Shown: in pieces, positions 36,701 through 46,017 of the stretch
How the letters are laid out: the number at the start of each line of letters is the position of its first letter
Numbering within the stretch: the first letter of the stretch is position 1
NCBI GenBank assembly: GCA_006503535.1
Contig: QYRS01000011.1
Location: forward strand, 1,426,001-1,490,000
Direction: 5' to 3'
Length of the DNA stretch: 64,000 bases
Source: Arthrinium phaeospermum
Lineage: Eukaryota > Ascomycota > Sordariomycetes > Amphisphaeriales > Apiosporaceae
Translations under genes and position numbers: made by a program
Notes under the pieces: generated by a model
What the model was told of the DNA's origin: nothing
Database searches by the model: none
Seen by the model: only the letters and a program-made list of their open reading frames with translations

Positions 36701-39163
36701 CCGAACCTGAGACCGAGACGCAGACGCGCTGCCATCTTTCGACTTACTTACTCCATGTCTACCTGATATGATCTGTCCGGCCGCCGTACGCACATGGCCT
36801 TATCTCGTCACGACTCGCTTGCCTGGCCTCTCAGCGCCTGGCATTTTTCTGCACTGGTTATGTTCGGCGTTCGCGAGCATAGATCGTTTGTGAGCCCATC
36901 TCCACGGGCGTCAATCGACACGGTGCACAATGGCAGTAATTGAGCAACTATGTGTGCTGCAGTGTTGGCCGTTACGCAGGCCAGGCCGCACGTAGGCGAT
37001 ATGTCCTAATCCATATCCGGCTCAGTCACTACATATCTATGCACGGGTGTCGTGGCCAGCGAATGTTCCCAAGAGCTTCGCGGGTAAAAGAACGAATGAC
37101 GATGAAGGAGATGCCTCCCCACTCGTATCGATTCATCTCCAGTCTCCAGTATGTATACCATACACCTTATCCTATAAACCCTGCCTTACCATTGTACTAC
37201 TATATTCATCTTCCCCGCATAAGCAAGGTAGGGACCCGAGCTAATTCCCCAATTGGTGCTGCGTTTGTACAGTACAAAGAAACAGCACACCCCATGGCTC
37301 TTGTGCTGATTCATTACATGTAATGCCTACCACCTATCCCATAGTGCAGATCTTATGCCTCGAGCCCGGTGTTTCCCTCAAGTAGCCGAGACAGGGATGG
37401 AAGAACACACGGACCAGGTTGGTCAAGCCGCCTGCCACCCTTCAGCCAATCCGTCCCCGGCGTCCATCCATCTTTTGTTTGACGGTTGGACTGGAGGTTT
37501 TGTTTCGTGCCGCTCCGCTCATGAGCACGTATTGGTACTGAAAACGAGCTTGGCCGCCCGAGGCAATTAGAGCAAAGTGTGCCTGGCGGCGGCGTGAAGA
37601 TACACACACACACATGGACCAAGAACTTTTCGTTAACCTACTTAGACAGCGGAGTGAACCTTCCCAAGCCGAGCAAGCACACTAGCCGAAGCATGTACTG
37701 TACAGACTGATCTGTAACGTGACAGCTTCAGGGCCCACGATCAATGCCAAGACCCGACAAGCTACCACCTACCGAACCTACAGTTCTGCAGTACCAGAGT
37801 ATATGTACTTTGGCGCGACGTACCCGGTTCTATCCCGAGGTGTGATGCATTGCATTCAGCCTCGGTGGACTGGATTCTACGACAAGAATGTCATTCAACC
37901 AAGACGACGACAGTTATACCGCTTCCAGGACCTCTCTCGCCTTCCTCTGCTTGCCGGCGATACAGCAAGCCACGACATGCACTTGGACGGCCTGGAACTG
38001 GCGATGGTAGGCCCCTGTCCATCAAGTACCTAGACACTGTTGCATGCAGGTTCCTTCGACCGCTTCGCTGCATAGTGCGTTCTACAACAGCCTTGACTGT
38101 GTGCTGCGCAATGAAGATAAAGGCGATGGTGGGCTAGACTGCCTCCGAGGGTTGAATTCAATTCACCACCCTCCCAAAGCTGACAGGTTATCCCGCCGTC
38201 CGCCGTCCGCCGACCCTCCGTCTCCTTTCGCTTTGCGAATCACTGGCCAGAATGGGTAGACTGAAGCAGAGCTTGCTTGCACGCCACAGAAGGCGGGACA
38301 TGCGCACTGACTGGGCCGTATGGCACTTTCTTTCTCGCGCCGCGACTCGTCAGCGGAAGGAGAAGGCTGGCAGGCAGGTGGATAGCACGGGAAACAAACT
38401 CCTGACGTCGCCGCGAATGAGCGTGGTTCGTTAGAAGCTTGCTGATTCTGACAGGCGCCTGCTCCTCCGCCACGTCAATTCGCTTGGATTTCTGTGCGCT
38501 CTACATACTGTACCTCTCGCGACTTATCAGCCAAGCAAACCCAAGGTCCCAAATCTGGGCAATCCCAATCCCAATCTCAATCGGGACCAACAACCAACAG
38601 CCCCAAAGTCCAGAGTACTGCATGCCGTGGCTCGCCCGTTTATACCAGAACCAACACGGGGGGCCCAACAGTTACCTTGTGCTGCCCGCGTACGGGGCCA
38701 CCACTGTCTTTTGAGCCATCTTCCTTGACCCTGGACCAACGCCAACTTCGACTTACATACTTTCGTGAGCGTCCGTTTCGTCGATGGGGTTATCTTATCA
38801 CCCATTCATTCCACTGGACTTATTCGGACACCCCTTTTTACCATGAAGTGAAAGAAAAAGTGTAATATCCCCCTGCGTATAATAGTACAGATTGCGCCCT
38901 GAGCGAGATAGAGGCGATAATTCCAACCAGCGTACGGAGTAATTCTCCTCCCTTGATACTCTCTCTTGGAGTCTTCTAGTTTAGAGTTCATTCAATTCGA
39001 TGGCCAGGGCAGCCCATCGCAAGCGAACTGTAAGTGGTCGCCCACTTCGGGCCACACACGCACCACCCAACAACCCCGACTCTGACCCGACCGACCAGGA
39101 AACACCCCAGTAGGGACATCAACAAGACACCAGACTAACTAAACAGCCAGGTTTCCCCCGCCG

Positions 39164-39276
39164 CCTGGCAATTGATATAATAATCGTATATACGAGCAAT
39201 CGAGTAATTATTGCACTCGCGTAATCGAATATTATATACCTCGGTTGTTTATTGCTACTGATTATTCCATTCGAGT
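39164..39276. repeat. AT-rich block with ATTATATA/CGAGTAAT-like motifs
   Basis: A roughly 110-bp block with interspersed ATATA, GTATATAC, AATCGAGTAAT and TAATCGAATATTA words, clearly more AT-rich than its flanks. It could be a nucleosome-free promoter segment or a decayed repeat. Seen by eye only. Confidence 0.35.
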
Positions 39277-41086
39277 GCTTTAAGCACGGGCGATTAGCCT
39301 GGTTATTCCGGTGTCTATTTGATGTCACTTCTGAACACCCCATCCATCCAACCACAATCTCGCGATACGCTAGGTGAGTAGTTCGGGCCGGGTGATTACG
39401 AAACAACCGCCTGCCACCACTTTTATTTTTCCCCCTCTGGTGTGTTGATAAGTAATTTGCCGTCACTCACGCCTTTTCGTTGCCTGTCTCAGCCTTGCGC
39501 TACCAGTTTTTCCCCTCGCACCCGATGTTTTTCCTTCTTTCCTTGACCTAGGCCCGTCAATGTTCCTCAGTCTCCTCCTGTTTCCCTCGTCGCGTACCCA
39601 GACCTAAAAGTAGTGGTCAATACTTCCCACCCCATCTTTTCCAGGGAAAGGACTACTTGCTAGGTTCCACGTCTCTACTTCCATCGTACATCGTCTGCAT
39701 AACCCTCCCTCTTCCCTTGACCCTCGTCCTGATTCTCCCCTTCCCACTCGAGAGTACCTACTACCCAGGAAGTGCGAAAGAGGAGACCGGACTGAGAGAT
39801 ACTTCCGATCAATCCCTCAACTAGCTTTTCCACGTACCTGGCTCCCCCAGAGTATCAGTACATCACCTACCTGCCTACTTACTCTACAAGTAAACCCGAC
39901 CGCATACTCTTCCTATTTCATCTCCACATGCTCAATTCGATTTTTTAGAATTTGATTGATCTACGAACCCGCACACAATACATCCAGTCAGTACCCTGCT
40001 GGCGGTTCATACTTTTTGACATACACTTCCTCCGAGTCGCAGCCTGGGAACTCTGCCAGCACGCAACACGACAGACTCGCAAGAAGCCCGATCGCGTCTC
40101 GACTCGTTTTCCCTCTCTTGCCGTCGTCTTGTTTTGTTTCCGCGCTTGTCACCCTGCGCAGCAGATTGCTTGTCCATCCGAGCCGCGCGCGCGCAAACAG
40201 ATTGCGAGTAGAATCGCTGCATTCAAGTTTCAAGTCGCCCATTGACGGCTGATTCATGCAACTTGGTCGGGTCGCGTTTGGCAAAGTCGAAGCTACATCG
40301 CCCGTAAGTCACTTGCTACAGTACTTTGCCTCAGCTCCATCCATCCATCCATTCTTTCCAATCCCTCCCCCTTCGCTATTGCACCCACCTTGCTATCTTG
40401 GAGACGTACCTGTCGCTTTCTGCTGCATCAAGCAGCATCACACCGACGCGCATGCGATGCGCGACGGGGACTTGGGTCAAATCGCATTCGCATAGTGGTG
40501 ATACCGGGTCAAGGTGGACCTTATTGCGTATCGTTACTATCATTGCCCTCGCCCAGTCCAGCTAGTTTGCTGCAAAATCTTGCTTGGGTACAGCCCCCAA
40601 AGTCACCTACCTAGAATCTTCCAGGTAGCTAGCTACATACCTGTCTTCCTTGCACCCCATCTTTTACCGCGTCGCAAGTTTTCACCCATCCCTCCCACAC
40701 ACCACCACCACCACCCCAACTCCCACCCGCCTTCCATTTCGTATTCATTCGTACTTTGCCACCACGCGCGCCAGTTGGCAGTTGGCTTGGATCTCCCCCA
40801 GCCATCCACCCATCCATCATCCCGCGTCAGTTTCTCCCACGCTGCTGCTGGTCAAGTTGGTCTTGACGAGCAAGCCATCTCATCTCACTTTTCAAATTGC
40901 TCCCTTTTCCTCTTCCTCTGTTCTTCCTGTACCTCAGAGAGCTTCGTTTCCGCGCTTTCTGTTCAGCTTCGTGTAAAGCTCTTGTTTCATCGCGCGCGTC
41001 GTGCCGCGACCGGGGAAAAAAATTCACTACAGGCTGTACCGCTACTTTGACACCCAAAAGCTGACACGCTAGTCCCCTCACAGATC

Positions 41087-42280
41087 ATGCAGCAGTGGCA
41101 GGTCGGCCCTGTGCCGGAGTACCTTTACCACGGCTCCGCCCAAAATGCGAATGACATGCAGTAAGTACCCAATTCTCTATGTACAAGTCACTTACTTTAC
41201 TTTACCTGCTTGTCCATCCCATCCCATCCTACTGTATTGTATTAAGCATTTCCACCTCTTATGTGACCTCTTCCTGGCTCGCTCTCCCAACTCCACTTGG
41301 TGGAAGGCAACCTAGTGGCTGCTCTCCCCCTCGAATACCCCCAATCATGACCACTCTGGTACACGTACCTACCCATTGCGCCCCGGCCTGAAGGTATACG
41401 CAGAGAGGCCAAGACAGGGTGGATAGTTGTACCTGATGTATACCTTCGTTGCTGATGTCGCACACGATGGACGTTGTCACTACCCTTCACCGGCGTGAAG
41501 CTTGCCCCTGGGCGTTATGTCCCATATAGCTACCGCACGTCTGGGAGTGCTGCTTGTGCCGTTGCCGCCAGCACCGCGGCGCTTGTTCGTTGTTTGCCTC
41601 GGGCAGCCGCGCCGCAATACGGGGTTCTCAGACCCCTATGCTGCCCAGGTTGCTCAAGTAGAGCAACGACGCCACCAAAACAAGCGATAGCATGTGCAGC
41701 CGCTATGTCGACTTCATTCCTGCGCTGCGGCCGTCGTCGTCTCATGCAACACGAAGACGGAGCCGGAGGGATTTGACTAACAATGCGTCCTCGGTATAGT
41801 TCGTCGCATCCCTACCAGCAGGCCGATATGAATCGTCGGCCTGACTTCACCGGGTATGCTCAACAAGCGAATGCAGCTACGCAACAGCAGCACCATCCGC
41901 AACACCAGCAACCTCACCATGGCCAGCACCCCCAGCAGCACCCTCAGCCGCTCCAGCACCAGCAACACCAGCAGCATCCGTCGCACGTGCAGCATGCCCA
42001 GCACCCGCAGCACCCACAGCACCAACATCCCCAGCAGCCTCAGCAGCACCATACAACGCCCGTGCAGCCGCCCATGACGATCCCTCAAGCCGCCGCTCCC
42101 CCCCAGCAGCAGCAACCGACACCCACGCCGGCGCCAGCGCAGCCGCCTCAGCAGCGTGGACGTAAACGGCCGGCGCCCCAACAGCACCACCCGCAGCAGC
42201 ACACCCCTCAGCCGCCCCATTCTCAGTTGCATCCGCAGTTGCAGCAGCACCAGCCCCCACACCAGGTGCAACAGCCTCAG

Positions 42281-42316
<36 letters not shown>

Positions 42317-42998
42317 GCGGTCCAGCACCCTCAACCGCAACAGCACCCGGCTGTGCCCTCTCCCGCGCAGACGCCCGCTACAGTTCCAGCTTCTGCCCCC
42401 GCTGCGGTTGTCACAACCGCCGCCCCGGTTCCCCTGCCAGCTGTTGTGCCTCCGCAAGCCACGCCTGCTTCCACTGCCGCCGCTGCTGCAGCTGCTGCCG
42501 CTTCGGCTGCCGCTGCCGAAGAAGCTAACTCAACTCCCGCCCCGCCTCCGGCCAAGAAGAGCCGAACGAATACGCCCTGGACCCCGGCTGAGGAACAGCG
42601 TCTGAAGCAGATGAGAGATCAGGGAGCCAGCTGGGCTGAAATTGCCAAGGTCAGTTCGCCACGGCCCAGTACTAAAACTCCTTGAAACTCTTTGAAATCT
42701 AATCGCACCTTTATAGACTTTCCCGACCAGAACCGAAGGCAGTGTAAAGAAGCACTGGTATAAGGATATGCACTACGCTGAGTTTGCCGAAGACGAGGTT
42801 CGTTGTCAGCCAACCAAGAGTCGGGCCGAACATGCTAATGAAGGTTGGCAGAGCCATGCACTTCTTACCGCGATCAAGGAGTATGAGAACAACAAGTGGA
42901 AGAGCATTGGTCAGAAAGTCGGCAAGCCAGCAAAGGCGTGCGAGCAATATGCGAAAGAGCACTTCCCCGAGCTGTTCCAAACCCCGAAGGCACGTTAG
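41087..42998 (+). CDS. Gln/His/Pro-rich Myb/SANT-like regulator
   Basis: Exons 41087..41160, 41800..42649, 42717..42797 and 42852..42998 give 383 residues up to a TAG. The first intron is 639 nt, ending with a clear GACTAAC branch point and TATAG acceptor. Residues 25 to about 260 are extremely rich in Gln, His and Pro with a 13-Gln run, then an Ala-rich stretch. Next comes a SANT/Myb-like repeat at about residues 280-335: TPWTPAEEQRLKQMRDQGAS, then WAEIAKTFPTRTEGSVKKHW. A second SANT-like helix set follows (ALLTAIKEYENNKWKSIGQK, then AKACEQYAKEHF). RGRKRP is a candidate nuclear signal. The 54-nt last intron is in frame and stop-free. After the TAG the same frame stays open for 49 codons. Probable chromatin or transcription factor; targets unknown. 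Confidence 0.9.
42278..42316 (+). repeat. CAG/CAA tract coding 13 glutamines
   Basis: Thirteen consecutive CAG or CAA codons inside the Gln-rich region of the Myb-like gene. The mixed codons make it less slippage-prone than a pure CAG run. Confidence 0.9.
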
Positions 42999-43148
42999 GA
43001 TCCTGTCCCGGGTGCTACCTCACCAGCTCTGCCGCCCGCCGTCGCCCCACGTCGGCGTCGGAAGTCCACGCGCTCCGGCGCATCCTCCGCCTCTTTCTCA
43101 TCGGAACAGACGTCACAGAACAGCAGTTTCAGCGAGGCAGGACTCTGA
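42999..43148 (+). other. In-frame, coding-like continuation after the Myb-like gene's TAG
   Basis: Directly after TAG (42996-42998) the same frame stays open for 49 sense codons and then ends at TGA. The peptide begins DPVPGATSPALPPAVAPRRR, contains a basic RRRRKSTRSG patch and continues Ser-rich (SGASSASFSSEQTSQNSSFS). Its composition resembles a disordered tail with a nuclear signal, not random 3' UTR. It may be a readthrough extension, the remnant of a longer protein truncated by a nonsense change, or an alternative-splice exon. Confidence 0.45.
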
Positions 43149-44028
43149 TTCAATCCTACAAGAACCGATTCCGACGTATCATTTGTCCACCTTTACGAAG
43201 TAACTCGAGTCATCGACGACGGCCACAAGAAACCAATTTCATGTTTTCCTCTTCTTATTTTCTCTCATACCCCCAAAACGCATCTGGTCCCAGTCGTTAG
43301 CTTTCTAGCCGTGTAAGCGGCTGTGTAGGAATATGAGCAACAACAGAAAAAAAATTCTCACTGCCTTCACGGGCTTAATGGCATTTTCTGCCTTTTCGGC
43401 GGAGCAATTATGCGACTGCTTTACTTTCGTCACGAATTACGATTCCCCCGCGGGATGGATAGGGAAGGGCAGATGGGAGATGGGCTTTCCTTTTACAAGA
43501 CGTTGAAGGAAGTTCACATGTAGACAGTGGTGCAACAGCGTAAGCTGGCCCAAGTCAATAGTCGACCTACAGTTTACACATCTCAATCACCAACGAAGAG
43601 TGATGACGACGACTGACGGACATATGATGTGGTGATTGATGTACAACTGATTATCCGATATTTTCCCACTATTTATATATGTTGACTTAACGAACATAAC
43701 ACTCTGCCCGTAATTGACTATATATCCCCTTGATGGCGAGAACGCTGCTCCCACCAGATTATGCTGTACTGTACATACCAGGGATCAATTGGTGCTATTG
43801 GCATAACGTTTATTCCGTTAAATGGAATACCCGATGGGATAAACTCGCCTATCAAACATCCAAGGGAAGTACTGTACGAAAAGCAGCGTTCTCGCCATCA
43901 AGGGGATACATTACTCGATATATAGTTTGCGCCTGAAAATACTCGGTCCGTTTCCTTCATGCGCAAGACAAGGCCGAACAGTTATTATTTGGTCGACGGT
44001 AGATACTCCGTACTTCCAGCTCGATCGG
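43149..44028. other. Convergent intergenic region containing a MITE-like element
   Basis: 3' flanks of the Myb-like gene (plus) and the Nudix-like gene (minus). Apart from the inverted-repeat element at 43725-43906, I see no gene here. Confidence 0.6.
43725..43906. mobile_element. MITE-like element with 25-bp perfect terminal inverted repeats and TA flanks
   Basis: The left end TCCCCTTGATGGCGAGAACG (continuing CTGCT, 43725-43749) is the exact reverse complement of the right end (43882-43906). Both ends are bordered by TA, so TA-to-TA the match is 27 bp. Total length is 182 bp and the interior has no coding capacity. Long perfect repeats, TA target duplication and small size are the hallmarks of a non-autonomous Tc1/mariner-type MITE. 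Perfect ends suggest recent insertion or recent hairpin formation. Confidence 0.75.
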
Positions 44029-46017
44029 CTAGAATGAACACCTACCCGCCCATTCCAGGGCTTCCTTTGCCACTTCGCGTGTGGCGCTCGTGAGATTCAA
44101 CATGTCGAGCACATTCCAGTTGGCCCATACAAACTCCTCGTGCTCCACCCCCTGAAGGACCACATCGTCAACATTGGCTACCAACACGGTCCAGTTTAGT
44201 TGCAACCGCATCTTCTCCTCCTGCGGCGACGTGAGATCCGGCCACCCTTCCTCATCCAAGAAGCGCACGCTACCGCCAGCCAGCTCTCCCTCCGCTGAGG
44301 TGAACGCAGCCCCTCGAGGCAAGGCCCTCAGGGGATCGTAGTCCACGTTCTGACGATCGCGACGGCTTGCGGCGGCGGCGGCGCTGGTGTTCGCCGTTGT
44401 TGCCGTGGTCTCGCGCAGCATGCTCGAGATGCGGACGACGTTGAGGGAGGTTTGACGCTTGACGCAGCGGGCGATGGCGTCCGAGATGCAGTAGTCGCTG
44501 TCCTCGACGCGGCCGCTCGGCAGCTCCCAGGTCGGGGGCGGCGGCGCCAGCAACGAGGCGGCCTCGCCATCGGCGGCATGGTGGCTGTATTCGGGACGGT
44601 TGTAGTGGTGGGGCGGGTGGTGCGGCTGGTACGGCGAGGGAGGGCCGGACGCGGGGCCGATGGTGGCCGGCGCGGCGGCGGCGGTGGCGGCGGCGCGACT
44701 CTTGAGCAGGAGGATGGTGGGGCGTTGGCTCCGCACGTCGATGCGGAAGACGGCGGCGCCGACGGTCAGGTTCGAGACTAGGGTGCTCGTGGGCGGGGCA
44801 CGAGGTACCGACGGGTTTCTTTGGTGCGGTTTCCGTTGGTGGAGCGGTTCGGGGGGCACGAGAGGTTTGGGCGAGGGGTTGCTCGAGGGTGAAAAGGGGG
44901 AGACTTCGCCGCCGGTCGGGGGCACGTCCGTCATGTTGGGAGAGAACTCCTCGCTGCTTAGGCTGCTTACTTCTCCGGCGTCGGCCCCTCCGATGCCTAG
45001 TTGGTTGTGGTGGTAGTGGTGTTCCACCGCGGCATTGCCGTCTCCTCCGTCGCGACGGGCGCCGAATTCAAAGACGTCATCGTCCTGCTCGGGCGGCGGA
45101 GACGGCAGGCCGCTCGGGACCGCCGCCGCCATCTCGTTGTCCCCCCTCCAGTCGTCCGCGTCGGCATCGTCACGGTCGTGGCCGTCGTAGTAGGAGCGGA
45201 AGACCTGGCGGGCGACGCTGGGCTCCGTGGCCAGGTACCGCGCCTTGGACATGGCCAGCACGCACTTCTGCGGCCACGTCAGCATCGGCGTCTGGGACGT
45301 CATCTGCAGCAGGCTGTTGTTGAGCGGGCCCGACGTCAGCGACGTCAGCTCGCTGCGGGCCGAGGCGCGGCTCGCGTGGTGCTGGTGGTACCGGATCCGG
45401 CGGTGCGCCGGCGGGGGCGGCCGTACTACGACTACTGCTTTCGCTTTCTGCGGTGTCTGCTGCTGCGGAGGGGTATTAGGAGTGGCAACTTCCGCTCGAG
45501 CAGACTGTTGCTGCTGCTGTTGCTGCTTCGGGTGCCGCGAGGTCTTGGTGGGCGTCGTCGAGCCCGGTGTGCGCGGTAGCGGTGCGTCTTTACGGGGTGA
45601 TGTGTTTACCAGTGTCGTGGATACTCCCGTTCCTGAGGGCGTGGAAGCTGGTGGTATGATAGGGGTTCTCCCCTTTCGTGTGGAGGCCGCCGCTATGGCA
45701 CGCTGTTGACGATTGAAGGAGGAGACGATGGAGGGATACGGGCTGTAGACGGCCGGGTGTCGCTGTTGATAAACATGTTGACGATGGTGATTATTACGAT
45801 GATTAAATTGCTGATGCTGTTGTTGTTGTTGTTGTTGTTGCTCTTGTTGTCGCGATTGCTGCGACTGTGGTAGGCTTCTGCTACCGTTATTACTATTATT
45901 ATTGCTGTTGACGTCGGTGCTGCGACTACCACGAACGGCCAACGACGGCGGCTTGAGTGGTGGCTGCAAAGGCAGCGGTGGTAATACAGGCGGTCCCAGG
46001 TCCGCTTGTATGGCCAT
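44029..46017 (-). CDS. Large Gln-rich protein with a degenerate Nudix-like C-terminal domain
   Basis: Intronless, 662 residues from the ATG at 46017. The frame is open further upstream only from a GTG, so that extension is not used. Residues 1 to about 410 are low-complexity: Pro-rich start, 8-Gln and 7-Gln runs, Asn-rich and Ser/Pro-rich parts. A conserved-looking island lies at about 235-285 (MLTWPQKCVLAMSKARYLAT). From about 415 a Nudix-type beta strand appears (LTVGAAVFRIDVRSQRPTIL), and at about 495-530 comes TWELPSGRVEDSDYCISDAI leading to a helix. Where active Nudix enzymes have REVxEETG, this protein has CVKRQTSLNV, so the metal-binding glutamates are missing. It is therefore probably a non-catalytic binding domain. 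Length and the N-terminus may change if an upstream exon exists. Confidence 0.82.
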   Translation of the reverse strand: MAIQADLGPPVLPPLPLQPPLKPPSLAVRGSRSTDVNSNNNSNNGSRSLPQSQQSRQQEQQQQQQQQHQQFNHRNNHHRQHVYQQRHPAVYSPYPSIVSSFNRQQRAIAAASTRKGRTPIIPPASTPSGTGVSTTLVNTSPRKDAPLPRTPGSTTPTKTSRHPKQQQQQQQSARAEVATPNTPPQQQTPQKAKAVVVVRPPPPAHRRIRYHQHHASRASARSELTSLTSGPLNNSLLQMTSQTPMLTWPQKCVLAMSKARYLATEPSVARQVFRSYYDGHDRDDADADDWRGDNEMAAAVPSGLPSPPPEQDDDVFEFGARRDGGDGNAAVEHHYHHNQLGIGGADAGEVSSLSSEEFSPNMTDVPPTGGEVSPFSPSSNPSPKPLVPPEPLHQRKPHQRNPSVPRAPPTSTLVSNLTVGAAVFRIDVRSQRPTILLLKSRAAATAAAAPATIGPASGPPSPYQPHHPPHHYNRPEYSHHAADGEAASLLAPPPPTWELPSGRVEDSDYCISDAIARCVKRQTSLNVVRISSMLRETTATTANTSAAAAASRRDRQNVDYDPLRALPRGAAFTSAEGELAGGSVRFLDEEGWPDLTSPQEEKMRLQLNWTVLVANVDDVVLQGVEHEEFVWANWNVLDMLNLTSATREVAKEALEWAGRCSF
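45505..45525 (-). repeat. Seven-glutamine tract
   Basis: CAG/CAA codons (minus strand) for seven glutamines following HPK in the Nudix-like protein. Confidence 0.85.
45817..45840 (-). repeat. Eight-glutamine tract (CAA repeat)
   Basis: Seen on plus as CTG then TTG repeated seven times; codes eight glutamines in the N-terminal part of the Nudix-like protein. Nearly pure CAA, so length polymorphism between strains is likely. Confidence 0.85.

Larger units (their letters stand above)
27372..41086. other. 13.7-kb gene desert between two outward-reading Myb-like genes
   Basis: No frame on either strand here has recognisable domains, family motifs or a convincing exon chain. The left end is pyrimidine-rich on the minus strand (seen as GAAGAAGAAGGAAAAAAG on plus near 27811) and probably holds a long leader for the left gene. 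From about 39480 to 41086 the plus strand is strongly pyrimidine-rich, as expected for a long leader of the right gene, with upstream ATGs such as 40256. A GTAAGT site at about 40302 could be a leader intron donor. An AT-rich block lies at about 39164-39276 and a purine tract at about 33318-33389. One possible small secreted protein (33534-33743) is listed separately. The middle may hold non-coding RNAs; I cannot show this. Confidence 0.6.

Noticed and set aside
36940..37323. 127-codon plus-strand frame in the gene desert
   Set aside because: No recognisable protein features, and surrounding DNA has the same chance-frame density.
40330..40360. CCATC tandem repeats and CAC repeats before the Gln-rich Myb-like gene as a possible CRISPR-like or satellite array
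   Set aside because: Only short simple-sequence repeats typical of pyrimidine-rich fungal leaders; no spacers or long units.
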